From NCBI RefSeq assembly GCF_003286415.2, contig NZ_CP043450.1:930001-994000 (forward strand): a stretch of 64,000 bases of DNA. Reading direction: 5' to 3'. A model generated the notes under the pieces. That model searched no databases. It had not been told where the DNA came from and saw only the letters and a program-made list of their open reading frames with translations. The position numbers and the translations under genes are program-made. Below, in pieces: positions 19,239 to 28,561 of this stretch. The number at the start of each line of letters is the position of its first letter. Position 1 is the first letter of the stretch. This stretch comes from Mucilaginibacter rubeus (lineage in GTDB: Bacteria; Bacteroidota; Bacteroidia; Sphingobacteriales; Sphingobacteriaceae).

Positions 19239-19430
19239 ATGAAATATGAGCATATCTTTATTAGCGATCAACTGAAAGGGGCTTCCTTTGTCATGCAGCA
19301 GGCAGCCAGGAATGTAATGGCCGGCGAGCGGATCACTGTAATCTCCCCGACGCAAATCCTGAATGCAGAGACTGAGGCAGCAATAAATGCTTCCAGCAAA
19401 AGTGCCGGTAAAAACAAGTTGATATTCTAG
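19239..19430 (+). CDS. Hypothetical small protein, 63 aa
   Basis: A short frame from ATG 19239 encodes MKYEHIFISDQLKGASFVMQ and continues to KNKLIF. The composition is protein-like, with Ala/Gln/Met-rich helical segments, but nothing was recognised. It follows the glycosylase gene by 83 bases on the same strand. It may be a real small gene or a relic. Confidence 0.35.
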   Translation: MKYEHIFISDQLKGASFVMQQAARNVMAGERITVISPTQILNAETEAAINASSKSAGKNKLIF

Positions 19431-19681
19431 GCAAAGAACTCGGCCACCGGGGTATTACCGTTAACTCATTCATACTTGTGGGTAATTGATCAGGCAAGCA
19501 TAGAAAAGAAAGCAGACTTGCTTTGTCATCGAAAAGTAATCAAAATTCTTTGTAGTAATTGTTTTCGGTTGGATGTCGTTAAATGATAATACATATTAGT
19601 TAATATTATTTCATTTTTTTGCCTATTATTGGTTATAATGAATTTGATTTAGCTTTTTGTTAATTTATTTACCTGTTATAT

Positions 19682-20245
19682 ATGATTGCTGCAACCAAGA
19701 GTGATAGAAATGATATTGTCAGCATGCTGACAGAAGCTTTCGCTGACAATAAAAGTGTCAATTATATCATTGCAGATCCGGGTGACAGAAAACAAATAAA
19801 GGCCCTGATGGGCTATTCATTTGATGTGTGCGAGATGTTCGGGAAGGTTTTTATTACTGAAGACCGCCGGGGGTGTGCACTTCTCCTGTACCCGCAGGAA
19901 AAGCGACCGACTCTTCGTGGGTTTTGGCTTGATATCAAACTTATTTTTCAGGCGGTGGGTATACTGAACATCGGAAAAGCATTAAACCGGGAGTCTGCGA
20001 TTAAAAGATTACAACCGGGGGGAGCGATGGTTTATTTATGGTTTATAGGGGTCAGCCCGGAAAGTCAGCATCATGGGGTAGGATCGAAGCTCATGCAGGA
20101 AATTATCCAAATGGCTGACGATCAAAACCTGCCGGTCCTGCTTGAGACCTCTGTGCCCGAAAATATAGGCTGGTATTCCAGGTTTGGTTTTAAAACTTAT
20201 GCTGAACTCGATTTAAGCTATACTTTGTACTTTTTGCGTCGTTAG
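19682..20245 (+). CDS. GNAT family N-acetyltransferase
   Basis: 187 residues from ATG 19682. The GNAT fold is shown by the beta4 strand GAMVYLWFIGVSPESQHHGV, followed by the acetyl-CoA binding loop GVGSKLMQEI (Q/R-x-x-G-x-G/A pattern as QHHGVGS, about residues 137-143), and by the C-terminal PVLLETSVPENIGWYSRFGF. Such enzymes transfer acetyl from acetyl-CoA to an amine; the substrate is unknown. A LuxR-type regulator follows 17 bases later, suggesting co-transcription. About 250 bases of AT-rich DNA upstream could hold the promoter. Confidence 0.85.
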   Translation: MIAATKSDRNDIVSMLTEAFADNKSVNYIIADPGDRKQIKALMGYSFDVCEMFGKVFITEDRRGCALLLYPQEKRPTLRGFWLDIKLIFQAVGILNIGKALNRESAIKRLQPGGAMVYLWFIGVSPESQHHGVGSKLMQEIIQMADDQNLPVLLETSVPENIGWYSRFGFKTYAELDLSYTLYFLRR

Positions 20246-20262
20246 GAGCGACTGATCAACCT

Positions 20263-21177
20263 ATGCTGGTTTTTGGAACACAAATGCATCTGATCACTTT
20301 TGTATTTGTCGTGTTGGAGTTCTGTATGTTCATTTTCCAGCTGGCCAGGTTTTTCTACCGGCCCCAGGATAAACACCGGGATTACTACCTATTACTTTTA
20401 TTATTGCTGTTGTTTTATAACATCACCGGCGGACTGTTTCCCGACACCTCCTTATCATGGCCGCTATCCATTCAATTGATTATTGCCTACGGCAGCGGAT
20501 TTTTAATGGCCTCTTTCTTCCCGCTCTTCTTTTATAAAGTCATGGACCTGCCCGCATTACGGTGGCATGCCTATTATGGTGTTCCCTTATTTTTGATGCT
20601 GCCTTACCTTATATTTTTTGTGATCGATTATGCTATTAACAGGGATATTGATGCAGACTTAAAGTATGGACTTATAGCACCGTTCATCTATGCGATGGTG
20701 CTGCTTTATGTCATGTTTAAAAGTATCCGTGCAAAATATCTTTTAAAGCGGAACGAAAAGGAGTATTTTGAGGAGATCGCCATGTATCTGGCAGTAAGCC
20801 CCTGGGCGGCTTTAACGCTGTTTGGTGTAGTTGAAGCCAGCCAGGTAACAGAAGTCTTCTGCACGAACACAGGTATTGTTTTCATCACTTTTATTTTTTT
20901 GGCCCAGTCCGTCACGAAAGCGAGACATGAGCAGTTAGCCGAAGTTGTCTCCGGGAAAGAAGTATTTCTGCCGGATTTCGACGCACGCAGCAGGCAGTTT
21001 AAATTAACCAAGCGGGAAATTGAGATCGCCTTGCTTTTTCGTAAGGGACTCACCTATAATGAAATAGCGGATATCTTATTTATATCTGTTAAAACGGTTG
21101 GGAACCACGTTCAAAATATTTATGATAAAACGGGAGTGAACAATAAGGTTGCACTCATTCACAAATTATTTGAATAA
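20263..21177 (+). CDS. Membrane-anchored LuxR-type transcriptional regulator
   Basis: 304 residues. The N-terminal 215 residues contain about seven hydrophobic segments (for example YYLLLLLLLLFYNITGGLF and YGSGFLMASFFPLFFYKVM). The C-terminal 60 residues are a LuxR/NarL helix-turn-helix: FKLTKREIEIALLFRKGLTY, then NEIADILFISVKTVGNHVQN and IYDKTGVNN. The layout suggests a sensor in the membrane with a cytoplasmic DNA-binding tail, a form common in Sphingobacteriaceae. Targets are unknown. It follows the GNAT gene closely and may share its promoter. Confidence 0.85.
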   Translation: MLVFGTQMHLITFVFVVLEFCMFIFQLARFFYRPQDKHRDYYLLLLLLLLFYNITGGLFPDTSLSWPLSIQLIIAYGSGFLMASFFPLFFYKVMDLPALRWHAYYGVPLFLMLPYLIFFVIDYAINRDIDADLKYGLIAPFIYAMVLLYVMFKSIRAKYLLKRNEKEYFEEIAMYLAVSPWAALTLFGVVEASQVTEVFCTNTGIVFITFIFLAQSVTKARHEQLAEVVSGKEVFLPDFDARSRQFKLTKREIEIALLFRKGLTYNEIADILFISVKTVGNHVQNIYDKTGVNNKVALIHKLFE

Positions 21178-21815
21178 GATGGGCGAACAGCTATAGGGAT
21201 AAATACCCATATCTCCATTTTGAGTTAAATTCCCTATATGATGGGCGGGATTTAACGCGGTTATTTGCTTTATAGTTAACCGGTAAAGCAAATTTTGATT
21301 TATGCAGCCACATCACTTTTACTTAATAAGTACCCGGAAGTCATCGTTTCTGATAGCGGAAACCATGGCAAATAGTAGCGGGACTTCGCTGATACAGCCA
21401 TCAGAAATTTTGAGAAACCCTGATGGTTGAAGTTGAATGCATGTATAGGTGTGGTAGCTCACGATTCTCAGAGGCATATCTAAAAACCTGTAGCGAAAAC
21501 CCAGTTTATTTCTGAGAAGAGGGTAAGCACATCTGCGTCGTATCGATTCAACATGCGCTGTGAAAAATAAAGCGTTACCGGTGATGAAAGATTACTCCGG
21601 AACGCTTTGGGCAGCTCCTGACCGACATTTTTCTCAATAGCCCCTATGCATATATTGACAGGCTTCGCTCAACGTCGGCTAAGCGGCGAAGCTTTGCTGT
21701 TCTCTGCTGAAAATATCTGAAAATCAATGCCTATGGTGAAAGTTTACGTATTGGCTGCCGAGTGGAAGTTGTTGCCGGTCAACAGGCTAAAGCAGTTTGA
21801 TTTAAATTAGTTTTT
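21178..21815 (+). other. 638-base region without an intact gene upstream of the tra operon
   Basis: Only short frames are present, with coding-like fragments such as LTDIFLNSPYAYIDRL near 21620-21670 interrupted by stops. An imperfect inverted repeat, GCTTCGC and GCGAAGC, lies near 21664-21692. The region may hold the promoter of the transfer operon and relics from a past insertion. No copy of the tRNA-Leu 3' end was seen here that would mark an element boundary. Confidence 0.35.
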
Positions 21816-22694
21816 ATGATTCAGGAGATTAGTAACCGGCTGTTGGCGCAGTTGGAAAGTGAATTGGAAAAAGTGGCTTTTGAGCACAGAGACGCCTTTG
21901 TCCGCTGGACGAGTGCGTTAAAGTTGATCCGTGATGCACTGGCAAAGCTGAAAGTGCATTTTAAGGATTGCGTCTTTAAGGATAAGGCAGAGGAAATCAC
22001 TTTTTTTAAGTTTATCAAGCCCGCCTTTTATCACTGGAATATCTATTACTCGGAACTCTATGAGATCGAAGTGAACCTGCCCAAGGGCGATGCGGCTAAA
22101 CAACTGGAGTTCCTGGAGCAGGAGTTGCAGTATGTCACCCGTTTCTTTAGGCAATATGCTTTTTTATACCAGTATTATAAGCTGAAGGCGGAGGAACTGG
22201 ACAGCCTCTATTTTATCCGGGGCGCGCAGCCGCAACATATCCTTTTACCCAATATCCCTGACCTGGACCCGGAGTTTTCGACAAGTTGCGATTACCTGTT
22301 TTCGAAGTTTAAGGCTTTTGAGGCTTTGCGGGACTGGCTGGTGGAAAGGGTGCTGGATTTGCGCAGGAGCCCGGCTGCGCCTTTTGATCCGGGTGGGGAA
22401 GCTTCAGTTTTGCACTGGACGGGTGATACGATCAACCTGGCGGAGGTGGGGATCGGGATTTACCAGACGGTTCAGGTGAACAATGGTTCGGCGAGTATCG
22501 CAGATATTTTCAGGGCTTTGGAAGATACGTTTCATGTGAACCTGGGTATTCCTTCCAAACGGGTTTCGGAGTTGCGGCGGCGTAAGCGGCTGGACCGCAC
22601 GCAATACCTGGGTGAGATGCGCGAGAGTATCGAGCGGAAGCTGGATAAGGAGAATGAGTATGACCCGTATAAGAGAGGCCAGGGGAAGGTTTAG
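21816..22694 (+). CDS. rteC: RteC domain protein
   Basis: 292 residues, matching the usual length of RteC (about 280-300). Typical content is a helical N-terminal two thirds (FKFIKPAFYHWNIYYSELYE, QYAFLYQYYKLKAEELDSLY) and a C-terminal segment resembling a DNA-binding part (VNNGSASIADIFRALEDTFH, then GIPSKRVSELRRRKRLDRTQ). In CTnDOT, RteC activates excision genes in response to tetracycline-regulated RteA/RteB. Here it is the first gene of the transfer region, and rteA/rteB are not in the window, so control must differ or lie elsewhere. The gene symbol is by similarity. Confidence 0.85.
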   Translation: MIQEISNRLLAQLESELEKVAFEHRDAFVRWTSALKLIRDALAKLKVHFKDCVFKDKAEEITFFKFIKPAFYHWNIYYSELYEIEVNLPKGDAAKQLEFLEQELQYVTRFFRQYAFLYQYYKLKAEELDSLYFIRGAQPQHILLPNIPDLDPEFSTSCDYLFSKFKAFEALRDWLVERVLDLRRSPAAPFDPGGEASVLHWTGDTINLAEVGIGIYQTVQVNNGSASIADIFRALEDTFHVNLGIPSKRVSELRRRKRLDRTQYLGEMRESIERKLDKENEYDPYKRGQGKV

Positions 22695-22776
22695 GGATGG
22701 GGTTGTGTGGTGTGGCTGGTGATGGGTTGTGATGGTTTGATGATGCTTTTGTAAGGGTTTTGATGGGGGTGGTTTT

Positions 22777-22923
22777 ATGGTTTTTTTAGAGGCTATTGAT
22801 TATTTGAGGGATATCCCTGCTTGTCCCGGTTATAAGCCCGGCGGCTTTGAAATTTTGCTTTTGAAAATCCGGCGCAATGCCGTGCCGGATAAAAGCAAAA
22901 TGTTATGGTTTTTAAAAATGTGA
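22777..22923 (+). CDS. Possible small protein, 48 aa
   Basis: A short frame from ATG 22777 encodes MVFLEAIDYLRDIPACPGYK and ends SKMLWFLKM. Its last 19 bases overlap the start of the next gene (22905), as in translational coupling. The composition is protein-like and the frame fills the gap between rteC and the next tra gene. No family was recognised. Confidence 0.35.
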   Translation: MVFLEAIDYLRDIPACPGYKPGGFEILLLKIRRNAVPDKSKMLWFLKM

Positions 22924-23441
22924 GCTGGCAGGCTTTTTTGGTGGCTGCCCTGGCGCTGGCAGGTGTCTGGTACCTGTTGGTGCTCCCGCTGCTGTACCGC
23001 CGGCAGTTGAAGGATTGGCTGGGCAGCCGGAAGGGTAAGCCAGATTTGAGGCCGGTATGCCGGGATTGGGATGAGGAGATGTTTGAGGAACCGCTGGCGG
23101 AAGCGGAAGATGGGCTGATCGGTCAGTCCAGGTTGCCGGCAGGCCTGTCCCGCGTGGGGATGAATATGTTCGGCTTTGCTGATCCTCTGGAGGCTTCGGA
23201 CGGGTTGCGCGAGCTGCAGCAGGGCCTGGTGCCGGATGTGATCGAGGAGCTGAAAAGCATTTTTCATATCCTGGAAAAGGAACAGGGCGGTAAGGATGAT
23301 TTCATCGCGCTGTTCGCCCTGGTGAAAAGCAAGTATGCGGCGATCCGGGATACGCCCAGCCAGCGGGCGCTGAATGATTACATCCGGGAGAACGCCCTTT
23401 TTCCGATCTCGGATGACGAGTTAACTAACCTCTGGAACTAA
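22905..23441 (+). CDS. Conserved-type transfer-region membrane protein of unknown function
   Basis: 178 residues with one N-terminal transmembrane segment (AFLVAALALAGVWYLLVLPL) and an acidic soluble remainder (WDEEMFEEPLAEAEDG, then IEELKSIFHILEKEQGGKDD). It lies just upstream of traE, where CTn operons often carry an accessory protein. I do not recognise a named family. Composition is GC-rich like the following tra genes, which supports belonging to the same operon. Confidence 0.65.
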   Translation: MVFKNVSWQAFLVAALALAGVWYLLVLPLLYRRQLKDWLGSRKGKPDLRPVCRDWDEEMFEEPLAEAEDGLIGQSRLPAGLSRVGMNMFGFADPLEASDGLRELQQGLVPDVIEELKSIFHILEKEQGGKDDFIALFALVKSKYAAIRDTPSQRALNDYIRENALFPISDDELTNLWN

Positions 23442-23461
23442 CCCTTAACCCTTTAATTTTT

Positions 23462-23854
23462 ATGAAAGCATTTATCAAATTCATTAAATCTCTATATCAA
23501 TTTGTGGTCGCCTGGATCAGGGCTTACCGCGAAGTCCCTGCGTCGCAAAAACGTATCGCGCTGACCAAGGCGCTGATGTTCGGGATGGGCCTGCTGACTT
23601 TCAATATCTGTTTTGGGCAGGACGGCAATTCGGGGATCAACGAGGCGACGACGAAGGTCAAAGGTTATTTCGACAGTGGTTGTAACCTGATGTATGCCAT
23701 CGGTGCGGTGGTCGGGATCATCGGCGCGGTGAAGGTGTTTAATAAGTGGAATGCGGGGGAACCGGATACCAATAAGGTGGCGGCGGCCTGGTTCGGCTCC
23801 TGTATCTTTCTGGTGGTGGTGGCGACGGTGTTGAAGTCGTTCTTCGGTATTTAA
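23462..23854 (+). CDS. traE: TraE-like conjugation protein (DUF4134 type)
   Basis: 130 residues. A signal-like or first transmembrane segment (LMFGMGLLTFNICFGQ) ends in a GQ site at about residue 53. A short glycine-rich stretch and two further hydrophobic segments follow (LMYAIGAVVGIIGAVKVFNK; WFGSCIFLVVVATVLKSFFG). Length, position before TraF/TraG and the KVFNKWNAGEPDTNKVAAAW motif match the DUF4134/TraE family of Bacteroidota conjugative transposons. It is thought to be a VirB2-like small membrane subunit of the mating apparatus. Confidence 0.88.
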   Translation: MKAFIKFIKSLYQFVVAWIRAYREVPASQKRIALTKALMFGMGLLTFNICFGQDGNSGINEATTKVKGYFDSGCNLMYAIGAVVGIIGAVKVFNKWNAGEPDTNKVAAAWFGSCIFLVVVATVLKSFFGI

Positions 23855-23901
23855 TGACCATTTAATCATTCCTTCCCTTTGGGGAGGTCAGGAAGGGTGT
23901 C

Positions 23902-24234
23902 ATGATATATCAGATCAATAAAGGTGTATCCAAACCGATCGTTTTTCGCGGTTTGAAGGCGCAGTATATCGCTTACCTGGCGGTTGGGCTGGTATTGCTG
24001 CTGATCGGTTTTGCGGTGCTGTATATCTGCGGCTTGTCGCTCTGGGTGATCCTGCCGCTGGTGCTGGCTTTGGGTACGGGCCTGTTTTTTTCGGTGTTCC
24101 GTTTATCACACCGTTTTGGGGAGCATGGGCTCACGAAGCATTTGGCCAAAAGGCAGTTGCCGGATCTTATCCGCTGCCATTCACGCCGCTTGTTTATTCA
24201 ATTAAAAGAGTCCTCTCCTGGTGGGAGGATTTAG
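23902..24234 (+). CDS. traF: TraF-like conjugation protein (DUF4133 type)
   Basis: 110 residues with two adjacent transmembrane helices (YIAYLAVGLVLLLIGFAVLY and LWVILPLVLALGTGLFFSVF) after the motif INKGVSKPIVFRGLKAQYI, then a basic tail (HLAKRQLPDLIRCHSRRLF). This is the DUF4133/TraF pattern, a VirB3-like inner-membrane component. It lies between TraE and the TraG ATPase; TraG starts 18 bases later behind an aggagg sequence. Confidence 0.88.
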   Translation: MIYQINKGVSKPIVFRGLKAQYIAYLAVGLVLLLIGFAVLYICGLSLWVILPLVLALGTGLFFSVFRLSHRFGEHGLTKHLAKRQLPDLIRCHSRRLFIQLKESSPGGRI

Positions 24235-24252
24235 GAAGGTTTAGGAGGATTT

Positions 24253-26721
24253 ATGTCGATCAATTTAGAGGATTTATTGCCATTGGTGAAAGTGGAGAAC
24301 GGTGCGGTCCTTTCGGCACACGGGGATATTACAATCGGCTACGAGGTGAAGCTGCCGGAAATTTTTACGCTGTCTGACCGGGATTATGAAGCTTATCACC
24401 AGGCCTGGGTGAAGGCGATTCGTTTGCTGCCGGTGGGTTCGGTGTTCCATAAGCAGGACTGGTGGCTGGAGGATAGCTTCAAGGCGGATTTTGAAAGGGC
24501 GGGTACGGGGTTCCTGTCACGGGCCAGTGAGCGTTTTTTTAATGAGCGGGAATGCCTGGCGCATAGCTGCTATGTCTTTCTGACGCAGAAGCCGAAAGAC
24601 CGCAGGCTGGGTTCTTCGGCGTACAGCAATCTGCTGCGCAAAAGTATTGTGCCGCAGCAAACGCTGAACCCGGTGTTGTTTAAAGATTTCCTGGACAGCG
24701 CGGGGCAGTTTGAACGGGTGCTGGCGGACAGCGGTTTTGTTTCCCTGGTCCGCTTGGGGGACGATGAGCTGGCGGGTACGGCGGGTCAGGCCGGTGTGAT
24801 CGAGCGTTACCTGATGCTTTCGGGTAAGGGGGAACGCCCGGTTTTGCAGGATATTCACATCGCGGATGAGCTGCGGATCGGGAAGCAGCAGGCGGAGTTG
24901 TATACGCTGGCGGATGTGGAGGATCTGCCGCCTTTATGCGGTTCCCGGATCAATTATGATAAATATTCGACGGACCGGACGAAGTTCGCGATCGGCTTTG
25001 CTTCGCCTTTGGGTTGTTTGCTCCCCTGTAACCATATCCTGAACCAGTATGTGTTTATCGGGGATATTGTCAAAACGATCAAACGGCTGGAGGCGAAAAA
25101 GCTGCGTTTGCAGTCCCTTTCGGGCTATAGCCGGGAGAATGCGATTAGTCGGGATGCGGTGAATGATTTCCTGAACGAGGCGATTGGCGAGCAGCGGATG
25201 CCGGTCAAGGCGCATTTCAATGTGCTGTGCTGGTCGGATGATCCTGCGCGGGTACGCGAGCTGAAAAACCTGGTGGGTTCGGCGATGGCGCAGCTGGATG
25301 CGACGGTGCGTTTGGAAACGGATGGTGCGGCGCAGATCTGGTTCGCGGGGATGCCGGGCAATGAGGCGGATTTCCCGATGAACGATACGTTTGATACGTT
25401 CATCGAGCAGGCAGCTTGTTTCTTTAACCTGGAAAGTAATTACCGGGACAGTGTTTCGCCCTTCGGTGTGCGCCTGGGCGACCGTTTGACGGGTAAGCCC
25501 GTACATGTGGATATTTCGGATGAGCCGATGCGCCTGGGTTATATCACGAACCGCAATAAGTTTTTGATCGCCCCCTCAGGCGGGGGCAAGTCTTTTTTCG
25601 CCAATCACCTGATGCATAGTTATTATGCGCAGGGCGCGCATATCGTGTTGCTGGACGTGGGCCATAGTTATAAAGGTTTGTGCGAACTGGTCGGAGGCTA
25701 CTATTTCACGTATTCGGATACGTCCCCGATCCGCTTCAACCCTTTTTATCTAACGGCTGGCGATACGCTGGATACGGAGAAAAAGGAAAGTATCAAGACC
25801 CTGCTGCTGGCGCTCTGGAAAAAGGATGACGAGCCGTATACCCGTTCGGAGTATGTGGCGATATCGAATGCGCTGACAGGTTATTTCGGGCATTTGGAAA
25901 AGCACCCGGATATCTTCCCTTGTTTCAATACGTTTTACGAGTACCTGATGGAGGTCTATATGCAGGTGCTGGAAGATGGCAAGGTGAAGGAGAAAGATTT
26001 TGATGTGGCCAATTTCCTGTATGTGCTTAATCCTTATTACCGGGGCGGGGAGTTCGGTTTTTTATTGAATGCGACGGAAAACCTGGATTTGTTGCATGAA
26101 CGCTTTATTGTGTTCGAGATCGATGCGGTGAAAGACCACCCGATCCTGTTCCCGGTGGTAACGCTGATCCTGATGGAGATGTTCATCAGTAAGATGCGCA
26201 AGCTGAAGGGTATCCGGAAGGTGATTTTAATTGAAGAATGCTGGAAGGCCATTGCCAAGGAAGGCATGGCGGAATACCTGAAGTATTTATTCAAGACCGT
26301 TCGTAAATTCTTCGGCGAGGCCATCGTGGTTACCCAGGAAGTCGAGGATATTATTTCTTCCCCTATCGTGAAGCAGGCGATCATCAATAACTCCGATTGC
26401 AAGATCCTGCTTGATCAGAGCAAGTACCAGAACAAGTTTGATGCGATCCAGGAATTGCTGGGCCTGACGGATAAGGAAAAGGCGCAGGTCCTGTCGATAA
26501 ACCGGGCGAATGACCCGAAGCGGAGATACAAGGAGGTGTTTATCTCGCTGGGTGGCCAGTATTCCAAGGTTTACCGGACGGAAGTAAGTCTGACGGAGTA
26601 CCTGGCTTATACGACGGAGGAAAGCGAAAAGCTGAAGGTGCAGCAGTATGCGCAGCAATACGGCAGTATCCAGAAAGGGATAGCGATGCTGGCCATGGAA
26701 TTAATTACTAAAAAATCATGA
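24253..26721 (+). CDS. traG: TraG-family conjugation ATPase (VirB4-like)
   Basis: 822 residues, the usual length for this family. Walker A is IAPSGGGKSFFANH (about residues 440-453) and Walker B is KVILIEECWKAI (about 656-667). The C-terminal RecA-like half also has the segment VTQEVEDIISSPIVKQAIIN. The N-terminal half (about 1-400) is the VirB4 N-domain. The protein powers pilus assembly and substrate transport at the inner membrane. An aggagg ribosome-binding sequence lies just before ATG 24253. The next gene starts one base after its stop. Confidence 0.93.
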   Translation: MSINLEDLLPLVKVENGAVLSAHGDITIGYEVKLPEIFTLSDRDYEAYHQAWVKAIRLLPVGSVFHKQDWWLEDSFKADFERAGTGFLSRASERFFNERECLAHSCYVFLTQKPKDRRLGSSAYSNLLRKSIVPQQTLNPVLFKDFLDSAGQFERVLADSGFVSLVRLGDDELAGTAGQAGVIERYLMLSGKGERPVLQDIHIADELRIGKQQAELYTLADVEDLPPLCGSRINYDKYSTDRTKFAIGFASPLGCLLPCNHILNQYVFIGDIVKTIKRLEAKKLRLQSLSGYSRENAISRDAVNDFLNEAIGEQRMPVKAHFNVLCWSDDPARVRELKNLVGSAMAQLDATVRLETDGAAQIWFAGMPGNEADFPMNDTFDTFIEQAACFFNLESNYRDSVSPFGVRLGDRLTGKPVHVDISDEPMRLGYITNRNKFLIAPSGGGKSFFANHLMHSYYAQGAHIVLLDVGHSYKGLCELVGGYYFTYSDTSPIRFNPFYLTAGDTLDTEKKESIKTLLLALWKKDDEPYTRSEYVAISNALTGYFGHLEKHPDIFPCFNTFYEYLMEVYMQVLEDGKVKEKDFDVANFLYVLNPYYRGGEFGFLLNATENLDLLHERFIVFEIDAVKDHPILFPVVTLILMEMFISKMRKLKGIRKVILIEECWKAIAKEGMAEYLKYLFKTVRKFFGEAIVVTQEVEDIISSPIVKQAIINNSDCKILLDQSKYQNKFDAIQELLGLTDKEKAQVLSINRANDPKRRYKEVFISLGGQYSKVYRTEVSLTEYLAYTTEESEKLKVQQYAQQYGSIQKGIAMLAMELITKKS

Positions 26722-26722
26722 G

Positions 26723-27115
26723 ATGAAACAGTTGATCAGAAGACAGTTAGTTAGCCGCATGATGATTGCCGGCGCCGCTTTCGTGGGGGCTTGCCAAAGT
26801 AAAAGTGGCAAGGTGCAGGCGTTTATCGATGGGGTGTATGTCAACCGTGCGCGAAGCGAATTTGCGATAGCGGATGATACACTGGGTTTTACGCAGGCGG
26901 ATGGCACGCATTATTACATTACCCGGCGTACGGGTTACCAGGCGATCCGTAACGGGAAGCTCCTGCCGAAGAAATTCAAGCTGGAAAAGGTGGAGGGCGA
27001 CTATGACCCGAATACCCGTTTGCTGAACGAAACGACGACGGGCCGGGTGTTCTATTTCGATCCGGAATCCGGGATGCTGCGGTTAAAGCAGGCGGTATAC
27101 CGCAGGATTAATTAA
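26723..27115 (+). CDS. TraH-like small lipoprotein (DUF3876-like)
   Basis: 130 residues. A basic N-terminus and short hydrophobic stretch end in the lipobox-like FVGAC (Cys at about residue 24), so it is probably a lipoprotein. The rest is a small beta-rich domain (AFIDGVYVNRARSEFAIADD, GTHYYITRRTGYQAIRNGKL). Position between TraG and the TraI-like genes matches the TraH/DUF3876 gene of CTn operons; I assign this on order and size, not on a firm motif. It starts one base after the traG stop. Confidence 0.65.
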   Translation: MKQLIRRQLVSRMMIAGAAFVGACQSKSGKVQAFIDGVYVNRARSEFAIADDTLGFTQADGTHYYITRRTGYQAIRNGKLLPKKFKLEKVEGDYDPNTRLLNETTTGRVFYFDPESGMLRLKQAVYRRIN

Positions 27116-27177
27116 CCCATTTATTTACCACAAACCATTGAAAGTGCCGCATTTGCGTGGTGCTAAAGGAGGCTATT

Positions 27178-27882
27178 GTGTTTAAAAAACTTAAAAAAAT
27201 GATGAAACAGTATATGGTGATCCTGCCGCTTTCTTCGGCGACCATACTGGTTTCCCTGCCGAAGGGCGCTGACGCGCAGTTTGTCGTCGGCTCGGTCATT
27301 AATTCCACGGTGGGCCGGGTGATCCGGGCTATCGATTTGCAGGTGCAGCGTTTGCAGAACGAAACGATCTGGCTGCAGAATGCGCAAAAAGCGCTGGAAA
27401 ACCAGTTATCCAAACTCAAACTCGCGGAGATATCCGATCAGGAGCAGCAGCAACAGCATCTGTTTAAGAAGTATTACCAGGAGCTGGCGACGGTGAAATC
27501 CCTGATCGCTTACTACGGGCGGATTAAGGCCATGACGCAGAAGCAGGCGGCTTTGCTGGGCCAGTATCACCAGGCCTGGGGCTTGCTGAAGGCCGACCGG
27601 CATTTTTCGGTGGAAGAACTGGAGGTTATGCAAAAGGTCTATTCGGGGATTTTGCAGGAAAGCGTGAAGAACCTGGATGAGCTTTTGATGGTAGTGAGCT
27701 CCTTCAAGACGCAGATGACGGATGCGAAGCGGCTGGAACTGATCGACAAGGCGGCGGACCGCATCGATACGAATTGCAGCGACCTGCGGGAATTCAATAA
27801 CCAGAACTATACGCTGAGTATCCAGCGGGCCAAAAGCGAAAACGAGGTGCTCACTTTGAAAAAATATTATGGTTTGGATTAG
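27178..27882 (+). CDS. TraI-like periplasmic conjugation protein (first of three)
   Basis: The frame opens at GTG 27157. The GTG at 27178 follows an aaaggagg ribosome-binding sequence by 5 bases and is preferred, giving 234 residues. A signal peptide (MKQYMVILPLSSATILVSLP, ending ADAQ) is followed by a helical coiled-coil region (LQVQRLQNETIWLQNAQKAL). The C-terminus FNNQNYTLSIQRAKSENEVL resembles VirB5/TraI proteins. The two following genes have the same architecture, and all three share the ending pattern of an aromatic Q-R-x-x-x-E/N run. It probably sits in the periplasm as part of the mating channel or pilus. Confidence 0.75.
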   Translation: MFKKLKKMMKQYMVILPLSSATILVSLPKGADAQFVVGSVINSTVGRVIRAIDLQVQRLQNETIWLQNAQKALENQLSKLKLAEISDQEQQQQHLFKKYYQELATVKSLIAYYGRIKAMTQKQAALLGQYHQAWGLLKADRHFSVEELEVMQKVYSGILQESVKNLDELLMVVSSFKTQMTDAKRLELIDKAADRIDTNCSDLREFNNQNYTLSIQRAKSENEVLTLKKYYGLD

Positions 27883-28561
27883 GCGATTGGTGAAGCCTTC
27901 CCTACCGAGGAGGGTTTGGGTGGGGCTTGTTTGCTTTTTGCTTTGGGCTTTTAGCTTTCAGCTATGTAAAGCGCAAACTTTCGCGGAGTGGTTCAGCCAG
28001 AAGAAGACGCAGATCAAGTACCTCACCCAGCAGATCGCGGCTTTGAACCAGTATGGCAGTTACGTCCGGCAGGGTTACCAGATAGCGAAAGGCGGCTGGA
28101 ACGGGATCGGCAATTGGGTTTTAGCGGAGTTTAACGGGCATTCGGCTTATTACAGTTCCCTGCGGAGGGTGAACCCGGCGATCAGGGATAACCCGAAGGC
28201 CGATAGTACCCTTCTTTATGCGGAGGGGATTCCCCTGGTTTTTGACCGGCTGGATGGGCTTTCAGCCTTGGGGCAGGGCGATCAGGAATATATCGCGAAA
28301 GTCAAAGCGGCGGTGCTGGAGGAAACGGACAAAGATGTTGCCGAACTGGATTTGGTGATGACAGACGGTAAGGTAGAAATGCGGGATGATAAGCGCATTC
28401 GACGCTTGGATCTGATCTACGAGCGGGTTCGGGATAAGCTGGGGTTCAGCATTTCGTTTGGCAATGCGGTGCGGGTACTGATCGTGCAGCGCAGGAATTC
28501 AATAAACGATATCAACACTTTAAAAAGCATTTATGGAAAGGATGAACAAGGTGAAAGGTAA
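27869..28561 (+). CDS. TraI-like periplasmic conjugation protein (second of three)
   Basis: 230 residues, overlapping the previous gene by 14 bases. A signal peptide (VWVGLVCFLLWAFSFQLCKA, cleavage near AQT) is followed by helical regions (WFSQKKTQIKYLTQQIAALN, then QYGSYVRQGYQIAKGGWNGI). The C-terminal VRVLIVQRRNSINDINTLKS parallels the first and third proteins. Overlapping starts imply translational coupling. It is a likely paralogue of its neighbours in the VirB5/TraI role; the specific function is not known. Confidence 0.7.
   Translation: MVWIRRLVKPSLPRRVWVGLVCFLLWAFSFQLCKAQTFAEWFSQKKTQIKYLTQQIAALNQYGSYVRQGYQIAKGGWNGIGNWVLAEFNGHSAYYSSLRRVNPAIRDNPKADSTLLYAEGIPLVFDRLDGLSALGQGDQEYIAKVKAAVLEETDKDVAELDLVMTDGKVEMRDDKRIRRLDLIYERVRDKLGFSISFGNAVRVLIVQRRNSINDINTLKSIYGKDEQGER

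Noticed and set aside
21302-21430. Short frame of about 42 codons upstream of rteC
   Set aside because: No recognisable content, no clear ribosome-binding sequence, and competing frames are equally open.
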